Assembly (NCBI GenBank): GCA_020061995.1
Contig: JAGUXE010000267.1
Span: forward strand, 1 to 41,172
Direction: 5' to 3'
Origin: Ignavibacteriales bacterium
Lineage (GTDB): Bacteria > Bacteroidota > Ignavibacteria > Ignavibacteriales > Ignavibacteriaceae
DNA length: 41,172 bases
Under the pieces are notes generated by a model that saw nothing but the letters and a program-made list of their open reading frames with translations, had not been told where the DNA came from and ran no database searches. The position numbers and the translations under genes were made by a program. The first letter of the stretch is position 1. Each line of letters opens with the position of its first letter. This document shows positions 35,321 to 41,172 of this stretch, in pieces.

Positions 35321-36639
35321 AGCTAAAACAGAAATCGGAATTAGAGAAAATCATTATTTCGGTAATGCTGAAAGAACCGGATTCCATTCCAAAGATTTTA
35401 AGTTTAATTGATATATCATATTTCAGTAAAGTTTATAAAAGCTTAATCGATTCAATTTCAAAAATCTATTATGCCGGTATTACTCAAATTGATTTACTTC
35501 TTGCTATCTCTAAAAATAACCTTGATTGGAATTTACCAAAACTTTCTACTTTCAATCCAGATACTATAATCGACAATTATGAAACTCTAAAATATAAAAG
35601 TGTAATTGAACACTTTATAGACTTAAACCTTTCATTAGAAGCTGAAAGAATGCTTACAGATGCAGGGGAAAGGATTAAACAAGATTCAACCGGATTAGAT
35701 ACTCTTTCAAGTCTCAAATCGGAAATTGATTCACTTCTTAATAAGACTATGAATAAAATTCAAGTTGAGAAAAGCTTTTCAGATTCATTAATTGATATTT
35801 ATAGCTCAATCGAAAATGAAATTAGCGGAATAGATATTTCAACCATTAAAACAAAGAACTTTCCGACTTTCAATAGTTCAACCAACGGACTACAAAAAGG
35901 AAATTTAATCGGGATTGCAGGTGCATATAAATCCGGTAAAACTACTTTCGGTTTAAACTTAATGTTAGACTTTGCCGAACAAAACATTCCGATTGGAATT
36001 ATTTCACTTGAAATAAATCAAAGAGAGCTTGAAAGAAAAATTTTATCAATGAGAACCGAAATCAGTTATAACTCTTTACGGAATCCTCAAAAGTTGATTG
36101 AAACCGAGAAAAGCAAATTGAGACTATATCAAGAGAATCAAGAGAACTTGAAAATCTATATTTCAGATAGAACCTTGACAGATAACGAATTGAAAACAAA
36201 GCTCCAGATATGGAAAGATAAATTTAACATTCAGATTGTAATGATTGACTATTTAGGATTAATCAAGGGAAATGAGAAAAATAGAGAAATGCTTTTATCT
36301 GAAATTTCCAGACAGTTAAAAATATTAGCCAAAGAACTTGGAATAGTGATTATTCTTTTGGCACAATTAAACAGACAAGGGAAAACGAATCCAGATTCAA
36401 CAAATTTAGCTGAATCGATTGGACTTGTAAGAGATTGCGACTTTCTTTTTATCACTTACAAACCATTGGAATACGGTTATAAATCCGATAAACAAGGAAA
36501 TCAATTCACTGAAAATCACTTTGCTATTAAACTTGATTCATCAAGACACACACAAACCGGAACTCAATTTATTTGTGAAGTTAATCAATCCGGTAAGTTC
36601 AATGAAGTTTATCTCAATAATTATTTAAATGTAATCTGA
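35317..36639 (+). CDS. DnaB-type replicative helicase
   Basis: A 440-residue RecA-fold hexameric helicase. An N-terminal DnaB-N-like helical domain (about 5-110) and linker precede the ATPase: Walker A GAYKSGKTT at 202-210, IGIISLEIN near 226, Walker B IVMIDYLGLI at 307-316, and the later LAQLNRQGK and DSSRHTQTG stretches. It unwinds DNA during element replication. It is slightly short next to chromosomal DnaB and diverged, as in phage versions. TTG start with TTGA overlap to the loader gene. A helicase carried by a 5.4-kb element implies autonomous replication after excision. Confidence 0.9.
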   Translation: MKLKQKSELEKIIISVMLKEPDSIPKILSLIDISYFSKVYKSLIDSISKIYYAGITQIDLLLAISKNNLDWNLPKLSTFNPDTIIDNYETLKYKSVIEHFIDLNLSLEAERMLTDAGERIKQDSTGLDTLSSLKSEIDSLLNKTMNKIQVEKSFSDSLIDIYSSIENEISGIDISTIKTKNFPTFNSSTNGLQKGNLIGIAGAYKSGKTTFGLNLMLDFAEQNIPIGIISLEINQRELERKILSMRTEISYNSLRNPQKLIETEKSKLRLYQENQENLKIYISDRTLTDNELKTKLQIWKDKFNIQIVMIDYLGLIKGNEKNREMLLSEISRQLKILAKELGIVIILLAQLNRQGKTNPDSTNLAESIGLVRDCDFLFITYKPLEYGYKSDKQGNQFTENHFAIKLDSSRHTQTGTQFICEVNQSGKFNEVYLNNYLNVI

Positions 36640-36651
36640 AAGGGAACTAAA

Positions 36652-36813
36652 ATGAAAGCGACTAAAAAACCTGTTTCAACTCTTATTCTTAGACTGAATG
36701 ACAAAGCAAGCGGAATGCTTAAATCATTGGTTGAGAAAGAAGGGGGAACCACGAAAAGCGGTTTGGTTCGCTCACTAATTGCAAGAGAATTTTATAAATA
36801 TAATTCAAACTAA
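36652..36813 (+). CDS. ribbon-helix-helix DNA-binding protein (53 aa)
   Basis: A 53-codon gene starting ATG at 36652, with an AGGGA ribosome site at 36641-36645. The product has the pattern of CopG/Arc-type proteins: an N-terminal strand (VSTLILRLND), helix A (SGMLKSLVEKEG) and helix B (TKSGLVRSLIAREF). Likely a dimeric repressor controlling element copy number or transcription. It lies 12 bp after the helicase stop and 15 bp before the next gene. Confidence 0.7.
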   Translation: MKATKKPVSTLILRLNDKASGMLKSLVEKEGGTTKSGLVRSLIAREFYKYNSN

Positions 36814-36828
36814 AAAAAGGGAAAAAAT

Positions 36829-37527
36829 ATGGAAGCTTTAAAGGTAAGAGAAAAAACCGTTTCAATCATTAACAAGTTGAAAGATGCCAAGAGCTATGTT
36901 TCAAGAGACTTGGAAAACTATCACAAATTAGTCTCGAATATTAAACCGAATCCAGATTTTAAAGCGGATTCCGATAAGAACCGAATGGAAGCTTTAATTG
37001 ATGAAGCAAATCAAAAAGGTATTTCCGCAATCGAGAAATCTATCTATGTTTTAGAGCGTGAAATAGTGTCCACTGAAAAAGAACTTTTATCATTCTACTT
37101 TCCGCAATTAACAAAACAATTTGAAGTTTTACCAGGTTTGGAAATGAGTAAAATAGCACTTGATATATTTCACACTGTAAAGAATCCAGATGTTCTAAAA
37201 TCAATTTTGACACTCTACAGGGATACCGACAAGGGGGAAATAGTTTTCTTGGTTGATGACTTGTTGAAAGTTTCTAAATCGGAATTAGCATTGAGAAACG
37301 TATCACGGGAAATCGTTATCAGTATTTACAAGGAAAATAATTTCATTGAGTTACAAGACGCTTTGAATGATTCCAAGAGCTTTTTAGAAGGTGCTCAAAG
37401 ATTCATTAAAACACTTGGTTCAATGAGAACAACTCAATTTTCCAGACGTCAACTCGATATGCAATCATTAAACTTCATTAATCAGTACTGCAAATCGCTC
37501 TACTCGTTAGCCTTAGATTTTCAATAG
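36829..37527 (+). CDS. element protein of unknown function, helical (232 aa)
   Basis: Not recognised. Almost entirely alpha-helical and charged, with coiled-coil character at residues about 50-95 (NQKGISAIEKSIYVLEREIV). No signal peptide, membrane segment or enzymatic motif. A good AAGGG ribosome site precedes the ATG. It is the last gene before an intrinsic terminator, making it the end of the replication operon and the most obvious candidate for the element's own specialised function. Confidence 0.7.
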   Translation: MEALKVREKTVSIINKLKDAKSYVSRDLENYHKLVSNIKPNPDFKADSDKNRMEALIDEANQKGISAIEKSIYVLEREIVSTEKELLSFYFPQLTKQFEVLPGLEMSKIALDIFHTVKNPDVLKSILTLYRDTDKGEIVFLVDDLLKVSKSELALRNVSREIVISIYKENNFIELQDALNDSKSFLEGAQRFIKTLGSMRTTQFSRRQLDMQSLNFINQYCKSLYSLALDFQ

Positions 37528-37539
37528 TTTGGATTAGAG

Positions 37540-37573
37540 AAAGCGTCTTGAATCCTCTTTCTTAAGACGCTTT
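37540..37573 (+). terminator. intrinsic terminator of the element 1 main operon
   Basis: Perfect 10-bp stem AAAGCGTCTT (37540-37549) / AAGACGCTTT (37564-37573), 14-nt loop, followed by TTCTTT. It lies 12 bp after the stop of the 232-aa gene. Confidence 0.82.
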
Positions 37574-37621
37574 TTCTTTATAACCATTTGTTTTTTAATA
37601 ATTTAACGGGAGCTATACCCT

Positions 37622-37828
37622 ATGAAGGCAATAAAGATAAACAAGGTAAGAGATGCCAGACGTTTACTTTCAAAATTGATATATGAATTTCAGACAGGCG
37701 AAGTAACTTCGGAGAAAGCTAAAACGCTCTCATACCTTCTGAACATATATATCCAGATTTTCAAAGTCAGTGAATTTGAAACTAAGATTGAAGAAATCGA
37801 AAAGAAAATTAATGAAGGTAAGATATGA
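37622..37828 (+). CDS. small helical element protein (68 aa)
   Basis: A 68-residue protein with a central helical hairpin (RDARRLLSKLIYEFQTGEV, then EKAKTLSYLLNIYIQIFKV) and a coiled-coil tail (FETKIEEIEKKINEGK). It resembles small helical proteins often seen in prophages and mobile islands, but I cannot name a family. It lies after the terminator, so it needs its own promoter, and overlaps the next gene by 4 bp (ATGA). Confidence 0.6.
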   Translation: MKAIKINKVRDARRLLSKLIYEFQTGEVTSEKAKTLSYLLNIYIQIFKVSEFETKIEEIEKKINEGKI

Positions 37829-38034
37829 AGTTATCAGACTTGGAAACCAGATTGATTGAGATTGAAAAGAAAGTCAATGTAAAGAATAATAGTTTTATCG
37901 AAGTTGACATAATTGATTCCGGAGATGCTGAATTTTTATATTCAAGTTCAAAGATAATTTTTCCGTTCAACAAACCTTCTTATGAAATCGTTTATGAACA
38001 GTTGAAAGCTATTCCGAGAAATAAGACCATTTGA
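37825..38034 (+). CDS. small element protein of unknown function (69 aa)
   Basis: A 69-residue protein opening with a helix that echoes the tail of its neighbour (LSDLETRLIEIEKKVN), followed by a strand-rich part (SFIEVDIIDSGDAEFLYSS). No known motif. The ATGA overlap with the upstream gene suggests a two-protein unit; the matching coiled-coil segments could pair with each other. Last gene before the right attachment site. Confidence 0.55.
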   Translation: MKLSDLETRLIEIEKKVNVKNNSFIEVDIIDSGDAEFLYSSSKIIFPFNKPSYEIVYEQLKAIPRNKTI

Positions 38035-38058
38035 CTTAGTTTTAAAATAGGTTTAATT

Positions 38059-38096
38059 TGCAATGAAATTAATCGAATCATTAACCGTTCATTGCA
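38059..38096. repeat. inverted repeat near the right end of element 1
   Basis: TGCAATGAA (38059-38067) / TTCATTGCA (38088-38096), 9-bp perfect arms with a 20-nt centre, no T run. More likely a protein-binding or attachment-site component than a terminator. Confidence 0.5.
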
Positions 38097-38117
38097 TATT
38101 GAAAACATCTAAAAAAA

Positions 38118-38141
38118 ACGGTCACTAAAACGGTCACTAAA
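38118..38141 (+). repeat. 12-bp tandem repeat beside attR
   Basis: ACGGTCACTAAA occurs twice in tandem (38118-38129, 38130-38141), ending 3 bp before the 98-bp repeat. The one-turn-plus spacing fits recombinase arm-type sites. Confidence 0.6.
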
Positions 38142-38144
38142 AGG

Positions 38145-38242
38145 GATAAAAAAGAGAAAAAAGAATTTTAGAAGATAGAAAAATTCCTTATTTTTACCCC
38201 GCAACCTTAGCTCAGTTGGTAGAGCATCTGACTCTTAATCAG
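38145..38242 (+). repeat. right attachment repeat (attR), 98 bp, completing the tRNA
   Basis: Second copy of the repeat at 32710-32807. It supplies 56 bp upstream of the tRNA, which must include its promoter, and tRNA nucleotides 1-42. From 38243 on, the original tRNA 3' part continues. Confidence 0.9.
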
Positions 38243-38273
38243 CAGGTCGCGGGTTCGAATCCCGCAGGTTGCA
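38201..38273 (+). tRNA. tRNA-Lys (anticodon CTT)
   Basis: A 73-nt cloverleaf: acceptor GCAACCT/AGGTTGC with discriminator A, D arm GCTC/GAGC, anticodon loop CTCTTAA giving anticodon CTT (reads AAG), T arm GCGGG/CCCGC with loop TTCGAAT. CCA is not encoded. The outermost anticodon-stem pair (T27-C43) is a mismatch. The first 42 nt were delivered by element 1. Confidence 0.95.
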
Positions 38274-38275
38274 CG

Positions 38276-38309
38276 AAAAGGCTTGATTTTACGCTAAATT
38301 GAGCCTTTT
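38276..38309 (+). terminator. intrinsic terminator of tRNA-Lys
   Basis: A 14-bp stem (left arm 38276-38289 AAAAGGCTTGATTT, right arm 38296-38309; two G-T pairs) with a 6-nt loop, ending in a run of T. It starts 3 bp after the tRNA. Confidence 0.82.
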
Positions 38310-38372
38310 TTATTTTAAAGAATTTCGGGTTTTATGAAAAACGACCCATTTTTAACCAGTTTTTACCTATTT

Positions 38373-38393
38373 ACTACTTCCAAAACTACTTCC
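38373..38393 (+). repeat. 12-bp-spaced direct repeat near integrase 2
   Basis: ACTACTTCC at 38373-38381 and 38385-38393, spaced 12 bp start to start, between the tRNA terminator and the integrase terminator. Candidate arm-type binding sites. Confidence 0.45.
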
Positions 38394-38404
38394 GCATTAA
38401 AAAA

Positions 38405-38429
38405 AAAGAGCACCTACTCAGTGCTCTTT
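38405..38429 (-). terminator. intrinsic terminator overlapping the integrase 2 stop
   Basis: On the minus strand AAAGAGCAC / GTGCTCTTT (9-bp stem, 7-nt loop) is followed by a long T run. The stem includes the last codons and the loop carries the TAG stop of the integrase gene. Confidence 0.82.
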
Positions 38430-39457
38430 ATTTCCTCTAATTTATCTAATTGTTTCTTTTGTCGCTCGTTATCAACTCTTGTATAATACTTGGCTGTAGT
38501 ATTTATTTGAGAGTGACCGACAAGCTTCGAAACAGTTGCTAAGTCCATTGTCATACTTGCATTAGTAATGAAGGTCTTTCGGAAAGTACGCATCGAGTAA
38601 CCTTTGTTAGCTAGACCAAGTTTCTTAAGATATCTACTGAAAGATTTATTCATATTTTCTACTCGACTATACTCAAGTAACCCTCCGGTCTTTCTCTCTT
38701 TTATCAGTTCTTTCAGAATCGGCATTAGAGATTTATGAAACGGAACCGAACGCCATTTCTTTATCTTTTTTGAATAATAGTTAAAACTTGCTTCCTCAAT
38801 ATTAATTTTATCAATGGATAGTGAAAGGAGATCGGATGATCTTAATCCGGAGTAATATGCCAAATAGATCATAGCTTTGAAGTTTAGACTTTTTCCCTTT
38901 AGCCCATCGAACAGTTTTTGGACATCCTCAGCTGAAAAAACAATAATATCTTTTACTTCAGACTTTGGTGTTACATCTTTATTCAACTTGAACATCGGGA
39001 TATAATTATACTCAAAAAGAAAGTTGCTGAAATGACGAAATTGTTTGAAATAACCGAATATAGTATTTTGGGCTTTATTCATTTTTCTAATTAAAATAAT
39101 CCAATCTTCAGCACTTAGTTTGTTTATGGTTGTGCAAGGATTATCCTCATCAAAAGTTTTTCTAAAAAGATTGAAGAAGCGATCATAATCTTTAATTGTT
39201 TTCCAGTTCTTTGTTGAATTCAGTCGCATAAAATGCTCAAAAGCACTCTTGATGGTAGCTCCTTTGATTAAAGAATTTTTTGTAAATTGATTTTTTTGTT
39301 TATCGAGTTCAAATTGTAACTCTTTTGCCATTCTCTCCACAAGCTTCCTATTTGCCGGGGAATCAATCATTTTTGTTGAACGATTTTTAGTTTTACCCAA
39401 CGACCAATCAAACCAACTGATGTAGAGTATATTTCGTTTACCAAAAACACTTGCCAT
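38414..39457 (-). CDS. tyrosine recombinase (integrase) of the second element
   Basis: A 347-residue phage-type integrase: N-terminal arm-binding region (about 1-60), core-binding domain (about 65-160) and catalytic domain (about 170-340). Visible residues are Arg206 (YYSGLRSSDL), Arg293, His315 (LVGHSQ) and Tyr324 at the normal nine-residue distance. The usual His of the H-x-x-R box is Arg290 (MRTFRKTF). It is quite different from the recombinase at 32919, so the two elements are unrelated in their integration modules. The gene ends about 140 bp from the tRNA. Its start overlaps the stop of the helix-turn-helix gene (TAATG). Confidence 0.92.
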   Translation of the reverse strand: MASVFGKRNILYISWFDWSLGKTKNRSTKMIDSPANRKLVERMAKELQFELDKQKNQFTKNSLIKGATIKSAFEHFMRLNSTKNWKTIKDYDRFFNLFRKTFDEDNPCTTINKLSAEDWIILIRKMNKAQNTIFGYFKQFRHFSNFLFEYNYIPMFKLNKDVTPKSEVKDIIVFSAEDVQKLFDGLKGKSLNFKAMIYLAYYSGLRSSDLLSLSIDKINIEEASFNYYSKKIKKWRSVPFHKSLMPILKELIKERKTGGLLEYSRVENMNKSFSRYLKKLGLANKGYSMRTFRKTFITNASMTMDLATVSKLVGHSQINTTAKYYTRVDNERQKKQLDKLEEIKSTE

Positions 39458-39774
39458 TATTTTTTCTCCATTATTTTATCAAAAATCTTTACACTATCAA
39501 GTGCAGTATTAATTTTTCTTTTGCCATTAATTAAATGTGCGAACTCATGCCTATCAGTCATAGAAGGAATGGAATTTGTTTTAATTCGCCTTAGATTATG
39601 ATCAATATATCGATGCAATTCGACGTGAGGGATTTTATACCTACCCGAGGGTGTTATCAGAACACCAATTGCTCCTTGTTGAATTTGAGACTCAAGCGCA
39701 GCTCTCCCAATTCCCAATAATTTGCGGGCTTGGTTCAATGAGTAAAGTTTGAAGCTTTTATCATCTGAGTCCAT
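39457..39774 (-). CDS. excisionase-like helix-turn-helix protein
   Basis: A 105-residue DNA-binding protein with a MerR/Xis-type winged helix: SLNQARKLLGIGRAALESQI (about 12-31) followed by a wing GVLITPSGRYKIPHVELHRYI. Such proteins bend attachment-site DNA and favour excision, or regulate the integrase gene they precede. The stop overlaps the integrase ATG by one base, so they are co-expressed. The C-terminal 40 residues have no recognisable match. Confidence 0.75.
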   Translation of the reverse strand: MDSDDKSFKLYSLNQARKLLGIGRAALESQIQQGAIGVLITPSGRYKIPHVELHRYIDHNLRRIKTNSIPSMTDRHEFAHLINGKRKINTALDSVKIFDKIMEKK

Positions 39775-40137
39775 TGAAGCTCCTCATCAATTGCAAGTTT
39801 TGCATTTGAAGAGGAATTAGTTGTGGTTTTACTCTTATTGTTATTTGCATTACTGTTGCATAATTATCAGGGATCATTTCGAAGTTACAAAATGACCCCC
39901 ATCGATTTATAATATTTAAGGGTATTGTAGAGATACCGTTAAATAGTTTCAGCAAGTTGCGTTGTTCATACACATGGATAAATCTTGCTGAAATTAACTC
40001 CTTCTTAGTCCATTATTCTTATACCAAAGGAGGAGCAGTTAATTTCCAATAGATTTTTTTGTTTTGTTGTGATAGTAGTTAAAAATCCGGATTAAGGGAG
40101 CTCATTAGTAATCCGGATAATTAACTATCTATTATAC
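39775..40137. other. 363-bp intergenic region
   Basis: Holds the upstream region of the excisionase-like gene and a long inverted repeat (40076-40127). A 70-codon minus-strand frame (39973-39761, GTG start) overlaps the excisionase gene by 14 bp and has no coding support beyond being open. I see no RNA gene. Confidence 0.4.
40076..40127. repeat. long imperfect inverted repeat
   Basis: Arms TAGTTAA-AA-ATCCGGATTA (40076-40094) and TAATCCGGAT-AA-TTAACTA (40109-40127): 7 + 10 bp paired around an AA/AA internal loop, 14-nt hairpin loop containing the GAGCTC palindrome. It lies 10 bp past the stop of the 191-aa gene. No long T run, so an operator or origin structure is as likely as a terminator. 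Confidence 0.7.
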
Positions 40138-40713
40138 TTATATTTTATGTCCAATTTTTATTTTTACGATCTGGTCAAGATCTTCAAAGAACTTGGCAAG
40201 AAAGTTTAAAATATCGTTGTAATGGGTTCCATATAAATACATCTCAAACCCAACGAAACCAATATTTGTTCCATGCAATTTAATGTTATTGTTTTCAAGA
40301 TTTTCGTTTTTAAGCATTAAAGACATTTCTTCGTTCATCTTTTTGTTTATTTTCTCAGCTAATTTTTTTGAGAAGCCTCGAGCTTTCCGCCAGATTTTGA
40401 TATAAGACAGTTTACGAAGCTCTTTTTCTAATTGAAGTTGATACTTATCGTGCCAACCAAGATCATCGGTGTTTAAGTTTTGGAACAACATGGCTCTAAC
40501 ATTGATACAATTGAATTTTGTATTACTGTAAAAACTCATTTCAACGTTTTCAAACTTTTGTAACCATTTATAATCTTGAGCATTTTTATTGCAATCAGCA
40601 ATAACATTTACTTCCCAATATTCTTTTAAGTCTTTTAACTTCAATTTACGAAGTTCTGAGATTTTGATATCTTTCGATTGAAATTGATGAATTATTGATT
40701 CTTGTTTTGTCAT
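40138..40713 (-). CDS. protein of unknown function in the second element (191 aa)
   Basis: Not recognised. A 191-residue soluble protein, charged and partly helical; a central part (YSNTKFNCINVRAMLFQNL to RKLSYIKIWRKARGF) and a C-terminal mixed region (GTNIGFVGFEMYLYGTHY). The ATG at 40713 is preferred because AGGAG lies at 40724-40720, 6 bases upstream. An ATG at 40791 would add 26 Lys/Asn-rich residues and also has an AAGG site, so it remains possible. Element-specific replication or control is a guess from position. Confidence 0.6.
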   Translation of the reverse strand: MTKQESIIHQFQSKDIKISELRKLKLKDLKEYWEVNVIADCNKNAQDYKWLQKFENVEMSFYSNTKFNCINVRAMLFQNLNTDDLGWHDKYQLQLEKELRKLSYIKIWRKARGFSKKLAEKINKKMNEEMSLMLKNENLENNNIKLHGTNIGFVGFEMYLYGTHYNDILNFLAKFFEDLDQIVKIKIGHKI

Positions 40714-41017
40714 TTTTATCTCCTTCTTATTATTGTTTATGGTCTTGATTTGATTTTTTTTCTGACCATTTTTTGTTTGGATTTTTTCCATTTTATTACC
40801 TTTTTTTTATATGTTTTTCTATTTCAATCGGGAAGAAAAACACAAACCAAAACCCGTGCTTATTAGCCCAGAATTATTCAATATGAATCCTATCCATTTA
40901 TTTTGAGAGGATTCTATATGATATAATTCGTTCAATCTTTTTTACTTGTGATTAAACGAAAAAACAAGGACTTTTTTGTTAATACCCTTGGGTTGATTAA
41001 TTCACTAATCAGAGTAT

Positions 41018-41036
41018 TTCGGTAAGTCAAACCGAA
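41018..41036. repeat. short inverted repeat, possible operator
   Basis: TTCGGT (41018-41023) / ACCGAA (41031-41036) with a 7-nt centre, 38 bp before the repeat at 41074. Fits a dimeric repressor site in size; no other evidence. Confidence 0.35.
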
Positions 41037-41073
41037 TCAAACAATATTTACAAAGAACAAAAGAAGCAATGAA

Positions 41074-41172
41074 GGCCTCTATAATAAAGGGACAAATCCG
41101 AGGAAATGTTAACTAAACATTTATACTGACTTGTCACAATTCCAATTAGAGATACGGCCTCTATAATAAAGG
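41074..41172 (+). repeat. start of a repeat array or iterons (17 bp seen twice, cut by window edge)
   Basis: GGCCTCTATAATAAAGG occurs at 41074-41090 and again at 41156-41172, the last base of the window, so the true repeat may be longer. Start-to-start distance is 82 bp. The first unit also contains a 7-bp hairpin AAATGTT/AACATTT (41104-41122). Nature unknown: iterons, tandem repeat, attachment sites or a CRISPR start are all possible. Confidence 0.55.

Larger units (their letters stand above)
32710..38242. mobile_element. integrated element 1 (about 5.4 kb) in tRNA-Lys(CTT)
   Basis: Bounded by identical 98-bp direct repeats (32710-32807 and 38145-38242). Contents in order: tyrosine recombinase, 56-aa basic protein, 148-aa protein, helicase loader/initiator, DnaB-type helicase, ribbon-helix-helix protein, 232-aa helical protein, terminator, two small proteins. 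All genes are on the plus strand and mostly overlapping or closely spaced. No capsid, terminase, relaxase, partition, or obvious resistance/defence gene is seen. The right repeat completes the intact tRNA, so the element restored the 5' half of its target. Confidence 0.85.
38274..41172. mobile_element. probable second integrated element, 3' side of tRNA-Lys (partial)
   Basis: An integrase and an excisionase-like gene face the tRNA 3' end, the classic arrangement for an element inserted at a tRNA. The far boundary (a repeat of the tRNA 3' end) is not in the window, so extent and even presence of an intact element are inferred. Confidence 0.5.
40714..41172. other. AT-rich non-coding region at the window end
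   Basis: No convincing gene on either strand. It contains the upstream region of the 191-aa gene, an interrupted hairpin (GAATCCT/AGGATTC, around 40883-40914), the inverted repeat at 41018-41036, and the repeat that begins at 41074. Together these look like a control, origin or array-leader region. Confidence 0.45.

Noticed and set aside
39761..39973. 70-aa minus-strand gene upstream of the excisionase
   Set aside because: GTG start, no family, no ribosome site, overlaps the next gene by 14 bp and occupies the expected promoter region.
41074..41172. CRISPR array call
   Set aside because: Only two partial copies, an 82-bp period that is long for most types, and no cas gene in the window. Listed as an unclassified repeat.

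Overview
The window is AT-rich chromosomal DNA of an Ignavibacteria/Bacteroidota-type bacterium. Three exported proteins end in the type IX secretion (T9SS) sorting domain with the QNYPNPFNP signature typical of Ignavibacteria and relatives. Two intergenic regions carry a Bacteroidota-style promoter (TTG, 20 bp, TAnnTTTG), and several starts are TTG or GTG. Placement below phylum level is inference.

Layout. 1-6.1 kb: housekeeping genes, namely the start of a glycerate kinase, a class A penicillin-binding protein, a MutT-type Nudix hydrolase, a stand-alone phosphoglucose isomerase of the transaldolase-fusion type, and a GH13 glycosidase. 6.1-7.6 kb: an exported protein and a small membrane protein of unknown function. 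7.7-12.9 kb: a tightly packed leftward signalling operon of PAS histidine kinase, NtrC-type sigma-54 activator, STAS protein, and a double-receiver SpoIIE-type phosphatase. This joins two-component and partner-switching logic, but no RsbW-like kinase is present. 13.0-17.9 kb: a CDF metal transporter, then a LytTR response regulator followed at 2 bp by a beta-propeller LytS-like sensor kinase.

17.9-24.8 kb: two parallel transcription units. Each has a near-identical promoter, an 81-residue cytoplasmic-looking protein (the two copies are 81% identical), one or more exported repeat proteins, and an intrinsic terminator. The first exports a 7-repeat T9SS protein. The second exports two paralogous proteins with 17-residue head-like repeats and a C-terminal endosialidase-type (S74) chaperone domain, plus a small T9SS protein. 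24.8-31.6 kb: a large sortilin/BNR propeller protein, a T9SS propeller protein, a small barrel-like protein, the fossil tail of a T9SS protein, and a YjjX-type NTPase. 31.6-32.7 kb: a membrane acyltransferase.

32.7-38.2 kb: an integrated mobile element of about 5.4 kb bounded by a perfect 98-bp direct repeat. The repeat holds about 56 bp of upstream DNA plus the first 42 nt of a tRNA-Lys(CTT) gene. The left copy is a truncated tRNA and the right copy completes the intact tRNA, so the element rebuilt the 5' half of its target instead of the usual 3' half. It encodes a tyrosine recombinase, a replication initiator/helicase loader, a DnaB-type helicase, a ribbon-helix-helix protein and several unknown small proteins, with no recognisable capsid, relaxase or partition gene. 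It looks like a minimal replicating satellite or integrated plasmid.

38.3-41.2 kb: a second tyrosine recombinase with an excisionase-like partner starts just after the 3' end of the same tRNA. A second element probably occupies the other side and runs past the window. The last 100 bp begin a repeat (17 bp seen twice, 82 bp apart) that is cut by the window edge.
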